Below, one piece after another: positions 1 to 8,428 of a DNA stretch of 64,000 nt. The notes beneath the pieces are model-generated. The model worked only from the letters and a program-made list of their open reading frames with translations. It was not told the origin of the DNA and did no database searches. Source of the DNA: a virus. The stretch lies in the IMG/VR virus record IMGVR_UViG_3300042453_004186, positions 1-64,000 of that record, one strand, 5' to 3'. The position numbers and the translations under genes are program-made. Each line of letters begins with the position of its first letter. Positions within the stretch are counted from its first letter, which is position 1.

Positions 1-2
1 TT

Positions 3-287
3 ACAATGACCAATTCTGGGTCATTTGTAGTTTATAGTTTACCAACAGCTTCTTATGATACTGCATTCTTTGATTACTCAATCAAATCTGGTTCTAATGC
101 AAGAGCAGGACAGATTATGGCTATACAAAGTGGTTCATCTGTAAATTTTACAGAAACAACTACAACAGACTTTGGAAATACAACAGCTGTTTCGTTTACT
201 GTAATAGTATCAGGTTCAAACATGGTATTAACAGGATCAGCATCAACTGGTTCTTGGACAATAAAATCAATAATAAGAGGTTTATAA
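3..287 (+). CDS. C-terminal part of a virion/tail-associated protein (5'-truncated)
   Basis: The reading frame is open to the left edge of the window, so this is the 3' end of a longer gene; an internal ATG at 6 gives 93 residues. The visible part is rich in Ser, Thr, Gly and Asn and beta-strand-like, similar in composition to the fibre-type proteins that follow. It ends in a short basic/hydrophobic tail and its TAA is one base before the next ATG, so it is probably co-transcribed with the LamG-like genes. No specific family is recognised. The structural role is inferred from composition and neighbours. Confidence 0.55.
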   Translation, partial: TMTNSGSFVVYSLPTASYDTAFFDYSIKSGSNARAGQIMAIQSGSSVNFTETTTTDFGNTTAVSFTVIVSGSNMVLTGSASTGSWTIKSIIRGL

Positions 288-288
288 T

Positions 289-1542
289 ATGGCTTTTAAT
301 TACAGCCCCAAAATAGTTACAGATGGATTAGTTTTGTATTTAGATGCAGCTAACCTTAAATCTATACCTGTAGACCCTACAGTGAACTTAGCTTTATGGA
401 GCCAAGATTTTTCCCAATCAGTATGGAGTAAAAGTATCTATGATACCACCACAACCGGCTCTATAGCACCTGATGGAACTCCTACAGCGACATTAATAAA
501 TGAGACAAATGCTTATCTAAACCCAGCAACTGTAGCACAAGCTAATATTATAGCAACCTCTCCTACAATTACATATTCAATATATACAAAAAAAGGAACA
601 GCTACTTCTCGGTCTTTTTTATTAAGAAACAATACAACTTCAACTAATTTTACAGGTCTTAGTTTTCAATATAGTATAAGTAGTTCTACTACAGGATGGA
701 CAGTACAAGATGTTGGAAACGATTGGTTTCGTTTATCATACACTCAAACCACAGGAATTACCCCAGGCGACATATTACAAATATATGCTGGAAGAACGGG
801 CGCGGCTGCTTCTGGCTCTACAGCGACGTGGTATGTTTGGGGTGCTCAAGTGGAAGCAACTTCATATGCTACTCCATACATTATAAGTACATCTACAAAT
901 GGAAGAAGAAATACATGGTCTGATTTATCAAGAAATAACAACACAGCAACTTTATTAAGTTCTAGCATTTCAGGAAGTATTCCTACTTTCCCGTCGGCTG
1001 GTAATCGTGTTTTACAATTTGATGGAACTAGCAGCTATGCTTTAGTTTCTGGGAGTTCTACCTTACAACCTTCGTCTTCATTTACTTTAGAATGTTTATT
1101 TACCCCTAAAAATATAAATAATGGAGCTTGGATAGTAGCCTATACTGGAGACCTACTAGGAGCTACAGTTAAATATGGGTTTAGAATAAATTTTGGAAAC
1201 ATACTTGTTGGATATATTAGCCCAAACTCTTCAGCTGTTGCTCAAATATCTAGCAATAGTTTAACAATTAATACCCCAATAGCAGGTACATTATCGTATG
1301 ATGGCTCATTTGCAAGAATTTACTGTAATGGACTTTTAATTAATAGTGCCTCTATTTCAGGTAGTATGGATTATAGTGTATATGGAGCTCCATTTTTCTT
1401 AACAATGGGAAGAAAAAACACCCCGGATGGTGCATATACAAGTGAAAATATTAGCTCTGTCCGTTTATACAACAGAGCACTCTCTCAAGCAGAAATCACC
1501 CAAAACTACAATGCAACCAAAACCCGATTCGGATTAACATAA
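289..1542 (+). CDS. LamG/concanavalin A-like structural protein, copy 1
   Basis: This 417-residue protein opens with the VTDGLVLYLDAAN motif typical of phage tail-associated proteins carrying a LamG-like (concanavalin A-like lectin) fold. It ends with a RLYNRALSQAEITQNYN motif, the usual last strand of such domains. The C-terminal half (about residues 215-417) is the LamG-like domain. The region from about 30 to 200 is an inserted Ser/Thr-rich beta domain that the next two paralogues lack. It probably binds host surface glycans or decorates the tail. It is the first of three tandem paralogues, with start and stop codons almost touching. Fold assignment is from motifs; the ligand is unknown. 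Confidence 0.7.
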   Translation: MAFNYSPKIVTDGLVLYLDAANLKSIPVDPTVNLALWSQDFSQSVWSKSIYDTTTTGSIAPDGTPTATLINETNAYLNPATVAQANIIATSPTITYSIYTKKGTATSRSFLLRNNTTSTNFTGLSFQYSISSSTTGWTVQDVGNDWFRLSYTQTTGITPGDILQIYAGRTGAAASGSTATWYVWGAQVEATSYATPYIISTSTNGRRNTWSDLSRNNNTATLLSSSISGSIPTFPSAGNRVLQFDGTSSYALVSGSSTLQPSSSFTLECLFTPKNINNGAWIVAYTGDLLGATVKYGFRINFGNILVGYISPNSSAVAQISSNSLTINTPIAGTLSYDGSFARIYCNGLLINSASISGSMDYSVYGAPFFLTMGRKNTPDGAYTSENISSVRLYNRALSQAEITQNYNATKTRFGLT

Positions 1543-1543
1543 C

Positions 1544-2302
1544 ATGGCAGGAAGTGTAGCACCAAACTTAGTAACAGATGGATTAATCCTCTATCTAGAC
1601 CCAGCTAGCCCTAAAAGCTATGTTAGTGGAGCAGCTGTCATTACTGATTTGAGCACAAATGTAAACAGTACTATTACAGGTACATATGTAATTGATACTA
1701 CAACATATGGAGTACCAGTTTTGTCTCTAAATAACACAGGATCAGCTAGTGATGGTCAAGTGCAAGTAGTAACACAAGATTTAAACGCGTTAGCTGTAAC
1801 TCAAAATTTTACAGTAATGTTTGCTGCTAGAAAAAATTTCTATGGTATTGGGGGAAATAACGCTGGTAACAGTCAATTATTTCAAGGTGTTTCAAATGGG
1901 TATAATACTGGTTGGAGAATTAATGAAAGTACAACAGGCACACCCGGGGCTCCATTTACTGGGAACCCAATCACAAATAACCAATATTTTGGATTTGGGT
2001 ATAATGATCTTAACACATCGCTAACCGTAGCATCACCTATAGGCTCAGGAAATAGTATGTGTATATGTGCTTTTACTGTATCTCCAACAACAATTCTAGG
2101 TTTTGCAAATGGAGGAACAACTTCTAGATCTAACCCATTAACATACGCCCCAAGTACAAGTGCTCCGAGAATATCATTTACTGGAGCAGGACAAGGATCA
2201 TGGAATGGATTTATTGGATTTTTTATGATATATAATAGAGCACTATCATTGACTGAACTTACCCAGAACTATAATGTAATGAGAAAAAGATATAACATAT
2301 GA
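1544..2302 (+). CDS. LamG/concanavalin A-like structural protein, copy 2
   Basis: This 252-residue paralogue of the preceding gene starts with VTDGLILYLDPASPKSY and ends with MIYNRALSLTELTQNYN. It consists of essentially one LamG-like beta-sandwich and lacks the extra N-terminal insertion of copy 1. Its ATG lies one base after the TAA of copy 1 and its TGA overlaps the ATG of copy 3 (ATGA), which suggests translational coupling. Likely a tail or capsid surface adhesin; the carbohydrate-binding role is inferred from the fold. Confidence 0.7.
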   Translation: MAGSVAPNLVTDGLILYLDPASPKSYVSGAAVITDLSTNVNSTITGTYVIDTTTYGVPVLSLNNTGSASDGQVQVVTQDLNALAVTQNFTVMFAARKNFYGIGGNNAGNSQLFQGVSNGYNTGWRINESTTGTPGAPFTGNPITNNQYFGFGYNDLNTSLTVASPIGSGNSMCICAFTVSPTTILGFANGGTTSRSNPLTYAPSTSAPRISFTGAGQGSWNGFIGFFMIYNRALSLTELTQNYNVMRKRYNI

Positions 2303-3006
2303 GTACTTTATCAGGTGGACCAAATGTAGTAGTAGATGGATTAGTATTATGGTTAGATGCTGCTAATACTAAATCTTATGTTAGTGGAAGTACAAGTATT
2401 ACAAGCTTAAATAGGCCCGCTGCTTCTAGTATATGGTCGGGATCGGTTCCTACTCCTGGTTTCCAAAATGGGAATATAATCCTAAACACAGGAACATATC
2501 TAACATCATTCCCAGGAGTATCACAATCTTTATTTCCTCAGTCAAGCGGATCCATATCTATATGGATAAATGCCATTTATGGAATAGAACAAGGAGGTGG
2601 AGGAAAAGGATATTTTGATTCATACGACTTATCTAGAAATCATATTTTTATACGTAGTGCAAATGGTATTAATCAAATATCATTACAAATATCTGGGGCA
2701 GCACAATATAATTCTTCTTATAGCCACACTACTGCTCAAGGTAATACATGGTACAACTATGCTATAACCTATATAACAGGTACAAGTAGAAATTTTAAAG
2801 TATACATAAACGGAACATTAGTAAATAACACTACCCCAGCTTCTGCTTCCTGGGTTCCGGATGGTCAAAACACTGGGTATGGAAATCAAGTAGGAAGTAC
2901 TATGAGTGGGTCTTATGGGCCATTGTTAATATATAACAAAGTGCTTTCCCAAGCAGAAATCCTCCAAAACTACAACGCACTCAAATCACGTTTCAACCTT
3001 ACATAA
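2299..3006 (+). CDS. LamG/concanavalin A-like structural protein, copy 3
   Basis: This 235-residue third paralogue starts VVVDGLVLWLDAANTKSYVSG and ends IYNKVLSQAEILQNYNALK. It shares the SYVSGS segment with copy 2 and the SQAEI..NYNA.K.RF.LT ending with copy 1. It consists of a single LamG-like domain. The start overlaps the previous stop by four bases. The three copies probably arose by tandem duplication followed by divergence, as is common for receptor-facing phage proteins. The exact virion location cannot be told from sequence. Confidence 0.7.
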   Translation: MSTLSGGPNVVVDGLVLWLDAANTKSYVSGSTSITSLNRPAASSIWSGSVPTPGFQNGNIILNTGTYLTSFPGVSQSLFPQSSGSISIWINAIYGIEQGGGGKGYFDSYDLSRNHIFIRSANGINQISLQISGAAQYNSSYSHTTAQGNTWYNYAITYITGTSRNFKVYINGTLVNNTTPASASWVPDGQNTGYGNQVGSTMSGSYGPLLIYNKVLSQAEILQNYNALKSRFNLT

Positions 3007-3031
3007 TATTTATAATAAAATAAAAAACAAA

Positions 3032-3391
3032 ATGGCAGTACAAGTAACCGGATTTTTCCAAAACCCACAAACAGGATTGATTTACGAATCTCCTCTATTA
3101 ACATTAGTACCACACCTTCAATATGCAGGCCAAATTGCAATGGATGTATTCATTGCTAGCAATGGTGCAGTAGGATATCAAAGTATTGATAAATCTACTT
3201 TAACATATGATCCTACAATTACAGATGCATACACTCAATTGATTGATGCTTTGGATACTTATGTAATTGATAATCTTAAAGATGCTAATGCTATCAATAG
3301 TGCATCAACATTTACAAAATATTCTCCTCCAGCTCCTGAGCCAACTCCAGAACCAACACCTGAGCCAACTCCTGAGGAACCAGTTATTTAA
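3032..3391 (+). CDS. Small protein with PEPTPEPT repeat tail
   Basis: This 119-residue protein has an N-terminal globular part of about 95 residues and a C-terminal low-complexity tail (about residues 101-117) of tandem Pro-Glu-Pro-Thr units. The tail is likely an extended linker or surface-exposed stalk. I do not recognise a family. It sits between the LamG-like genes and the long fibre-like gene and is preceded by an ATATTTATAATAAAA stretch resembling the phage's -7 elements. A structural accessory role is inferred from position. Confidence 0.55.
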   Translation: MAVQVTGFFQNPQTGLIYESPLLTLVPHLQYAGQIAMDVFIASNGAVGYQSIDKSTLTYDPTITDAYTQLIDALDTYVIDNLKDANAINSASTFTKYSPPAPEPTPEPTPEPTPEEPVI

Positions 3392-3430
3392 CATATTTAT
3401 AATTAACCTGGAAAGTGAAGGGTAAAAATT

Positions 3431-5191
3431 ATGCCAAACGAATTTAAAGTCAAGAATGGTCTTATTATAGACCAAGGTGGAGCTACTATTACTGGTTCTG
3501 TAATTGCTACTGGTGGTTTTACTGGTAGTCTACAAGGAACATCTAGTTGGGCAACCAATGCTTTAACAGCTTCATTTATTAATACTGCAAGTACAAACGC
3601 ATTTGTACAAGGTGGAAATAGTTTTGGTACTACTGCTTTATTAGGTACTAATGATAATCAATCATTAGCATTTAGAACAAATGGTTCTACTAAAATGCTT
3701 ATTTCGGGTAGTGGAGTTGGTATAGGTAATATTCCTCAATCTGGTTTTTCACTCGATGCAAATAGTAGTATAGTAACTCGAGCTTCATTCTATGTAAATA
3801 GTGATATTTACTTTTTTGGCCCCTCAAACTCTAGTATTAGAATCAGCGGGTTAAGATTTACAGACCTCACCACCTCTACAACTCAGGTTAATATATCAAC
3901 AACAGGTAATTTAGGTATTGGTATTGGAACTACTACAGCATCTTCCCGTCTTCAAGTACGTGGCTCAGGTACAACATCCGCTACAACAGCACTACGAGTT
4001 GAAAACACAAACACAAGTGCAAGTTTGGTAGTATTAGATGATGGTTATGTTGGTATCGGAACAGGATCAGCAGCTTACAATTTAGATGTAAATGGAAGCA
4101 CTATGCTTCGTGGTATTACATATGGTGTTGGTTCGGGTGGAGCAGCAGTTCAATTACTTTCAACTGTAAGTACAAATATTGGTGTTGTGGGTGGTAATGC
4201 TTCCAATCCTTTAAGATTACTTGGTCAATACTTGCAGTTTTATGTAGGTAATACACAAATGGGATTGTTTCAACCAACAACAGGTAATTTTATACTCCAA
4301 AACGGTGGTATATTCGCAGACGCAGGGTATAGATTAGATGTAAGTGGTAGTGCAAGAATTACAAATAATCTAAATGTAACAGGATCATTAATAGTATCAG
4401 GAAGCTCAATAATAACAGGATCATTACAAGTAGGAATTCCTGGCACTAGTGCCGCAACTATTGATACCGCAGTTGGTACATTAGGTAAAGGTAGTGGAAT
4501 TTCTGTAGATTGGGTAAATAGAACATTATATGATTCAACTGCTGGAGTCAGTACTGATTGGGAAAATAGAATATTATATGACCAAGCTGGTGCGGATAGC
4601 GTTGAGTGGAACGGTAGAGTATTATATGATAGTGGTATTAACGCATCAATTGATTGGGAAAATAGATTACTATCTACGCCAGGTGGGTATAATGCTTTAG
4701 TATATAGTAATGATATAACTGCTAATAGTGAATTATATATTAAACAAGTTATAGGTACTGGAATACAAGAAGATGCTGTAAGTAGCACAACTTATTCCGG
4801 CCAAATAATTATAGGAACATTAGATCCTGGGGTATCAACTCACCAATTAGTGTATTTAGATACTGATGGTGATTGGAAACCAACTAAAGCAGGAATTGCA
4901 TATGGAGCAAATAAAATGTTAGGAATATGTGTTGATAGCGGTAAAAGCCAAATCCTAATTGAAGGGGACGCACCTGTAAGTGATGATAATACCCAAGGTG
5001 CTTATGTAATAGGAGCAGACCATGGTCTACCAGTATATGTTTCCGCTACAACAGGCGAAATGACTGTGACAGCACCGTCAGGTACAGGCGAGTTAGTGAG
5101 AATAGTAGGTCATATTTATTATCAAAGTACAACGGATACTAATTGGTGGACAATGAAGTTTAGACCAAGTAATGATTGGTACGAAATATAA
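3431..5191 (+). CDS. Tail-fibre-like structural protein
   Basis: This 586-residue protein is built of Ser/Thr/Gly-rich repeats such as ITGSVIATGGFTGSLQGTSS, ALTASF, GNLGIG and NVTGSLIVSGSS, the pattern of trimeric beta-helical phage tail fibres. Around residues 357-415 there are four copies of an xxDWxNRxLYD motif. The C-terminal 150 residues look globular (DGDWKPTKAGIAYG, ending in SNDWYEI) and may be the tip. No chaperone-type peptidase motif was recognised. A host-attachment function is inferred from the repeat pattern and the neighbouring LamG-like genes. Confidence 0.7.
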   Translation: MPNEFKVKNGLIIDQGGATITGSVIATGGFTGSLQGTSSWATNALTASFINTASTNAFVQGGNSFGTTALLGTNDNQSLAFRTNGSTKMLISGSGVGIGNIPQSGFSLDANSSIVTRASFYVNSDIYFFGPSNSSIRISGLRFTDLTTSTTQVNISTTGNLGIGIGTTTASSRLQVRGSGTTSATTALRVENTNTSASLVVLDDGYVGIGTGSAAYNLDVNGSTMLRGITYGVGSGGAAVQLLSTVSTNIGVVGGNASNPLRLLGQYLQFYVGNTQMGLFQPTTGNFILQNGGIFADAGYRLDVSGSARITNNLNVTGSLIVSGSSIITGSLQVGIPGTSAATIDTAVGTLGKGSGISVDWVNRTLYDSTAGVSTDWENRILYDQAGADSVEWNGRVLYDSGINASIDWENRLLSTPGGYNALVYSNDITANSELYIKQVIGTGIQEDAVSSTTYSGQIIIGTLDPGVSTHQLVYLDTDGDWKPTKAGIAYGANKMLGICVDSGKSQILIEGDAPVSDDNTQGAYVIGADHGLPVYVSATTGEMTVTAPSGTGELVRIVGHIYYQSTTDTNWWTMKFRPSNDWYEI

Positions 5192-5200
5192 AAATAATTT

Positions 5201-5686
5201 ATGGCTAATATAACTCAAATAAATGGAAATACAATAGCAGCTACTACAGTTATAGGCTCATACTTTGCTCAAGGTAAACTAAGTGCTAACCAACTAATAG
5301 CTACAGGATCAGACGTTGTTATACAATTTGCAGATGATATTGACCCACAAAGTTGGTGGAATACTTCAACATATAGATTTACTCCAACTATAGCTGGCTA
5401 TTACAATGTTTCATTTGGTGTATGGTTTGAAAATATGGCTGTTACCTCATCAGCACAAGTTAATGCTCAAGCAAGAAAAAATGGAAATTCATTTATGATT
5501 ATCCAACAACCATGTAATGTTGGTACTGGTATAAGTTTAACTGGTACTAAAATTGCTTTTCTTAATGGCAGTACTGATTACCTTGATTTTACAGCATTTA
5601 ATGGAGCATCTGTTTCTAAAAACATTCAACAAGGAACAGCAGCTGGATCTGGTACCTGGTTCGCAGCATCTTTATTAACACAATAA
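5201..5686 (+). CDS. C1q/TNF-like jelly-roll structural protein
   Basis: This 161-residue protein has the pattern YRFTPTIAGYYNVSFGVWFE near residue 65, then AQARKNG and a hydrophobic-alternating C-terminus. That is the signature of C1q/TNF-like jelly-roll domains used as trimeric tips or head decorations in phages. It is the last gene of the structural block. A promoter-like element begins directly after its stop. Fold assignment is by motif only; attachment or decoration is an inference. Confidence 0.6.
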   Translation: MANITQINGNTIAATTVIGSYFAQGKLSANQLIATGSDVVIQFADDIDPQSWWNTSTYRFTPTIAGYYNVSFGVWFENMAVTSSAQVNAQARKNGNSFMIIQQPCNVGTGISLTGTKIAFLNGSTDYLDFTAFNGASVSKNIQQGTAAGSGTWFAASLLTQ

Positions 5687-5718
5687 TTTGGCCTATAAAA
5701 TCTTTATTACTATATTAC
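5687..5718 (+). promoter_or_regulatory. Predicted promoter, TTTG-N20-TATATTAC
   Basis: The -33-like TTTG is at 5687-5690, the spacer is exactly 20 bp, and the -7-like TATATTAC is at 5711-5718, 15 nt before the ATG at 5734. The TTTGGCC start is shared with the terminator-associated promoters elsewhere, but no hairpin is present here. The consensus resembles the Bacteroidota housekeeping promoter. Confidence 0.6.
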
Positions 5719-5733
5719 TAGAAAATAAAGGTT

Positions 5734-7011
5734 ATGTATTGGTTAGTAGAAACTAAAGATCAATTAAGAGAATTTTTTAATCAAGACTATAAAGAAGTCT
5801 TTGTTGAGATTATTCCTTACCATAATCAAATTCATCCTGCCTTAAATGATGTATGTTTAGTCTATATTAGACCAACTTATGATTCTAAAGGATATATGTT
5901 TTGTATTGACCATAGTGAAACAATGTCACTTGGAAAAACATATATTGAAAAATTATTAAAACATATAGACACAGTCTATGTTAGGGATAAAAAATCATTC
6001 TTATATTATTTCCAACTAAACAAAGTAACAGATATTTCTTCTATTAAGTATGTAGAAACTCCATCTGAACCTGTATTTGATATCTTTTATAGAAAACATC
6101 CTAATAAAACGGATATTAACAAAATAATTCCAATAGTTAAGCATTATGAGGTTTGTGAGAATATTTATACTCAACTCGAAGATGTTTTAAAGGCACCTAA
6201 ACCAGAATATGTTAAATTTTATAATAAAGGTGCTTTAGCATTTTTTGGGATTGAAAAGAACGGAATTAAAATTAATGAAGACAAGTTTTATAAATACTAT
6301 GAACCAAATAATAGCTTATACTCAGTACGCGATAGTAGGGTGTTTACTCAATATAACCTCAATACTACAACAAGACGCCCATCTAATGCCTTTAATAGCA
6401 TTAACTTCGCTGCTCTAAAGAAAGATAACCACTCAAGATCGAGCTTTATACCACAAAACAATGAATTTCTTGAAATTGATATTTCAGCGTACCATCCAAC
6501 TTTGGCTGGACAATTGGTTGCTCATGAATTTGACAACCCTGATATTCATGCTGATTTTGCTAGCATGTATGGCGTAGACTACGCTAAAGCAAAAGAATTA
6601 ACATTCAAACAGTTATATGGAGGAGTATTTAAACAATACCAACACCTCGAATTCTTCCAGAAAATACAAAAATACACAAATACAGCTTGGAACCAATTTA
6701 CCACTACTGGTATCTTTACAGCACCAGTTTCAGGTTACATATTTAAAAACGATTCATTAGAAAACATGAATCCGCAAAAGTTATTTAATTATATCTTACA
6801 AAACTTAGAAACATCAATAAACATAGGTATACTACTTAAAATTCATAAGATATTAGCAGGTAAAAATACTAAAATAGTTCTATACACATATGACTCATTT
6901 CTACTTGATTGGGATGAAGATGAAGAACAAGAATTAGAAGCAATAAAAAACATATTTAAAGAACTAAATTTAGCAATCAAAATTAATAGAGGACGCAGTT
7001 ATGACTTTTAA
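5734..7011 (+). CDS. Divergent family A (PolA-like) DNA polymerase
   Basis: This 425-residue protein carries a family A polymerase core. TTRRPSN at 212-218 corresponds to the TGR segment. Motif A is EIDISAYHP with D249, and DIH at 270-272 is conserved. Motif B keeps K287-x3-F291-x3-Y295-G296, as in PolA and T7 polymerase, but the usual upstream Arg is Tyr. Motif C is YTYDS with D387. The first 130 residues resemble a shrunken 3'-5' exonuclease domain without visible DxE residues. The two metal-binding Asp are kept, so activity is plausible. The phage also has a family B replicase at 21580, so this enzyme may serve repair, primer processing or bypass. Confidence 0.75.
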   Translation: MYWLVETKDQLREFFNQDYKEVFVEIIPYHNQIHPALNDVCLVYIRPTYDSKGYMFCIDHSETMSLGKTYIEKLLKHIDTVYVRDKKSFLYYFQLNKVTDISSIKYVETPSEPVFDIFYRKHPNKTDINKIIPIVKHYEVCENIYTQLEDVLKAPKPEYVKFYNKGALAFFGIEKNGIKINEDKFYKYYEPNNSLYSVRDSRVFTQYNLNTTTRRPSNAFNSINFAALKKDNHSRSSFIPQNNEFLEIDISAYHPTLAGQLVAHEFDNPDIHADFASMYGVDYAKAKELTFKQLYGGVFKQYQHLEFFQKIQKYTNTAWNQFTTTGIFTAPVSGYIFKNDSLENMNPQKLFNYILQNLETSINIGILLKIHKILAGKNTKIVLYTYDSFLLDWDEDEEQELEAIKNIFKELNLAIKINRGRSYDF

Positions 7012-7444
7012 GGCGAGATATGATATGTATAATCCGAATATTGAAAATATTAAGGATTTGAACAACAAGTTATTTTGCACATTCACAAGTGGTGAGGAAC
7101 TAGATGAGTTAGTAAGTGAACTGTCTACTGTTTACACTATTATGTACAATAAAATGTTTGTGTTATTTGTAAAAAGCACAAACGAATACGTTGTCACTTA
7201 CAATGTTGACCAAAATAACGTAAATGAAATTCCCGAGAACACAATTTTAGTTCATCGTAAAAAAGAAACCAATACTCTTTATACTATAAATGCTCTAAAC
7301 GAATTAATTAAAAAATTAAACAGTGGAGTAGTTGATATGTCTTATAGAGTAAGTTGGCCACACTATAGAAACAGTATATTATTAACTCAACATAACGAGT
7401 TAAAACAATTGAATACAAAGGTATTCAAGATCATTGAATTATAA
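7001..7444 (+). CDS. Hypothetical protein downstream of PolA-like gene
   Basis: This 147-residue protein overlaps the end of the polymerase gene by 11 bases. An alternative ATG at 7025 would remove the overlap and give 139 residues. The composition is ordinary and soluble, with alternating beta segments in the middle (VYTIMYNKMFVLFVKS). No family is recognised. Coupling to the PolA-like gene suggests a related DNA-metabolism role, but that is context only. Confidence 0.6.
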   Translation: MTFKARYDMYNPNIENIKDLNNKLFCTFTSGEELDELVSELSTVYTIMYNKMFVLFVKSTNEYVVTYNVDQNNVNEIPENTILVHRKKETNTLYTINALNELIKKLNSGVVDMSYRVSWPHYRNSILLTQHNELKQLNTKVFKIIEL

Positions 7445-7505
7445 GGTACGTAACGTTAAAGAAACACTACGAGAAAAAGGCATTTTAAAAGCTTGTATTA
7501 GCTAA

Positions 7506-7537
7506 CTTGGCCTATTAAGAAAAATGTAGTATATTAT
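7506..7537 (+). promoter_or_regulatory. Predicted promoter, CTTG-N20-TATATTAT
   Basis: CTTG is at 7506-7509, followed by 20 bp and TATATTAT at 7530-7537, 27 nt before the gp32-like ATG at 7565. The stretch TTGGCCTATTAA mirrors the promoter at 5687 (TTTGGCCTATAA). It is the only intergenic gap of any size in the replication block and would drive the gp32-to-nrdA run. Confidence 0.55.
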
Positions 7538-7564
7538 ATAGTAACAATTTAAAACCAAATAAAA

Positions 7565-8419
7565 ATGGACATCAATGCGATTAAACAGAGATTAAATTCT
7601 CTACAAGCAACCGGAGCCAAAAAGGAAAAGGTTGATTATTCCAAGTACTATTGGAAACCAAAACAAGAAGGTAAATACCAAATCCGAATTGTACCTTCAG
7701 TACTAAACAAAGAAAATCCGTTTCAAGAAGTGTTTGTACACTATGGATTATCTAAATTCCCAACTTATGCCCTAACAAACTGGGGTGAAAAAGATCCAAT
7801 TGTAGAATTTGCTAAACAACTTCGTCAAACAAATGACAAAGAAAACTGGAAACTAGCTAAAAAGTTAGATCCTAAAATGCGAGTATTTGCTCCTGTTATT
7901 GTTCGTGGTGAAGAAGACAAAGGAGTTCGTTTGTGGGAATTTGGAAAGGAGATCTATATGCAATTACTAGGTATTGCTGAGGATGAAGATTATGGAGATT
8001 TTACTGATATTAACGAAGGCCGTGACTTTACAGTTGATGCTTCTATCGGTGATATTGGAGGTCGTCAAGGTATTAAATGTTCAATTCGTGTTAAACCAAA
8101 AACATCACCTTTAGGAACAGACAAGGCTGAAATTAAATCATGGTTAACTGAACAACCAAGTGTCTTAGAATTACAAAAGAAAAACAGCTACGAAGATCTT
8201 AAAGATGTACTAAAGCGTTTCTTAAACCCAGATGAAGAAGAAGAGGAAGTTGAAGAAACAGAAACAGTTGAAGATACAAAGGATGAAGATCCAATCTTAG
8301 TTAAGGCAGAACAGCCAAAATCAAATTATACACTTCAAACCAAACCAAAAGCAACTAAAGCAGATAAATTTGATGCTTTATTTGGTGATGATGAGGACAG
8401 TGAAGAAGCACCATTTTAA
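7565..8419 (+). CDS. gp32-like single-stranded DNA-binding protein
   Basis: This 284-residue protein is similar in layout to T4 gp32. A basic N-terminal segment (INAIKQRLNSLQ) is typical of the cooperativity domain. It is followed by an OB-fold core with YWKPKQEGKYQIRIVP and RLWEFGKEIYMQLLGI. The C-terminus from about 220 is strongly acidic and ends in DDEDSEEAPF, similar to the partner-recruiting tails of SSB and gp32. It coats ssDNA during replication and recombination. It is followed 9 bp later by the UvsX-like gene, which fits a shared role. The identification is by motif and context. Confidence 0.85.
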   Translation: MDINAIKQRLNSLQATGAKKEKVDYSKYYWKPKQEGKYQIRIVPSVLNKENPFQEVFVHYGLSKFPTYALTNWGEKDPIVEFAKQLRQTNDKENWKLAKKLDPKMRVFAPVIVRGEEDKGVRLWEFGKEIYMQLLGIAEDEDYGDFTDINEGRDFTVDASIGDIGGRQGIKCSIRVKPKTSPLGTDKAEIKSWLTEQPSVLELQKKNSYEDLKDVLKRFLNPDEEEEEVEETETVEDTKDEDPILVKAEQPKSNYTLQTKPKATKADKFDALFGDDEDSEEAPF

Positions 8420-8428
8420 TAAACAGTT

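Noticed and set aside
3330-3390. Short tandem DNA repeat (CCAACTCCTGAG type) as a possible CRISPR or binding array
   Set aside because: It encodes in-frame Pro-Glu-Pro-Thr units of a protein tail, with no spacers.
4270-4788. 172-codon open frame on the minus strand inside the fibre gene
   Set aside because: It lies fully within the repeat-rich fibre gene, has no promoter or start context, and every other gene is on the + strand; it is a composition shadow.
7445-7505. Possible small RNA or origin in the largest replication-block gap
   Set aside because: Apart from a short ACGTAACGT palindrome, no stem, iteron or ORF could be supported.
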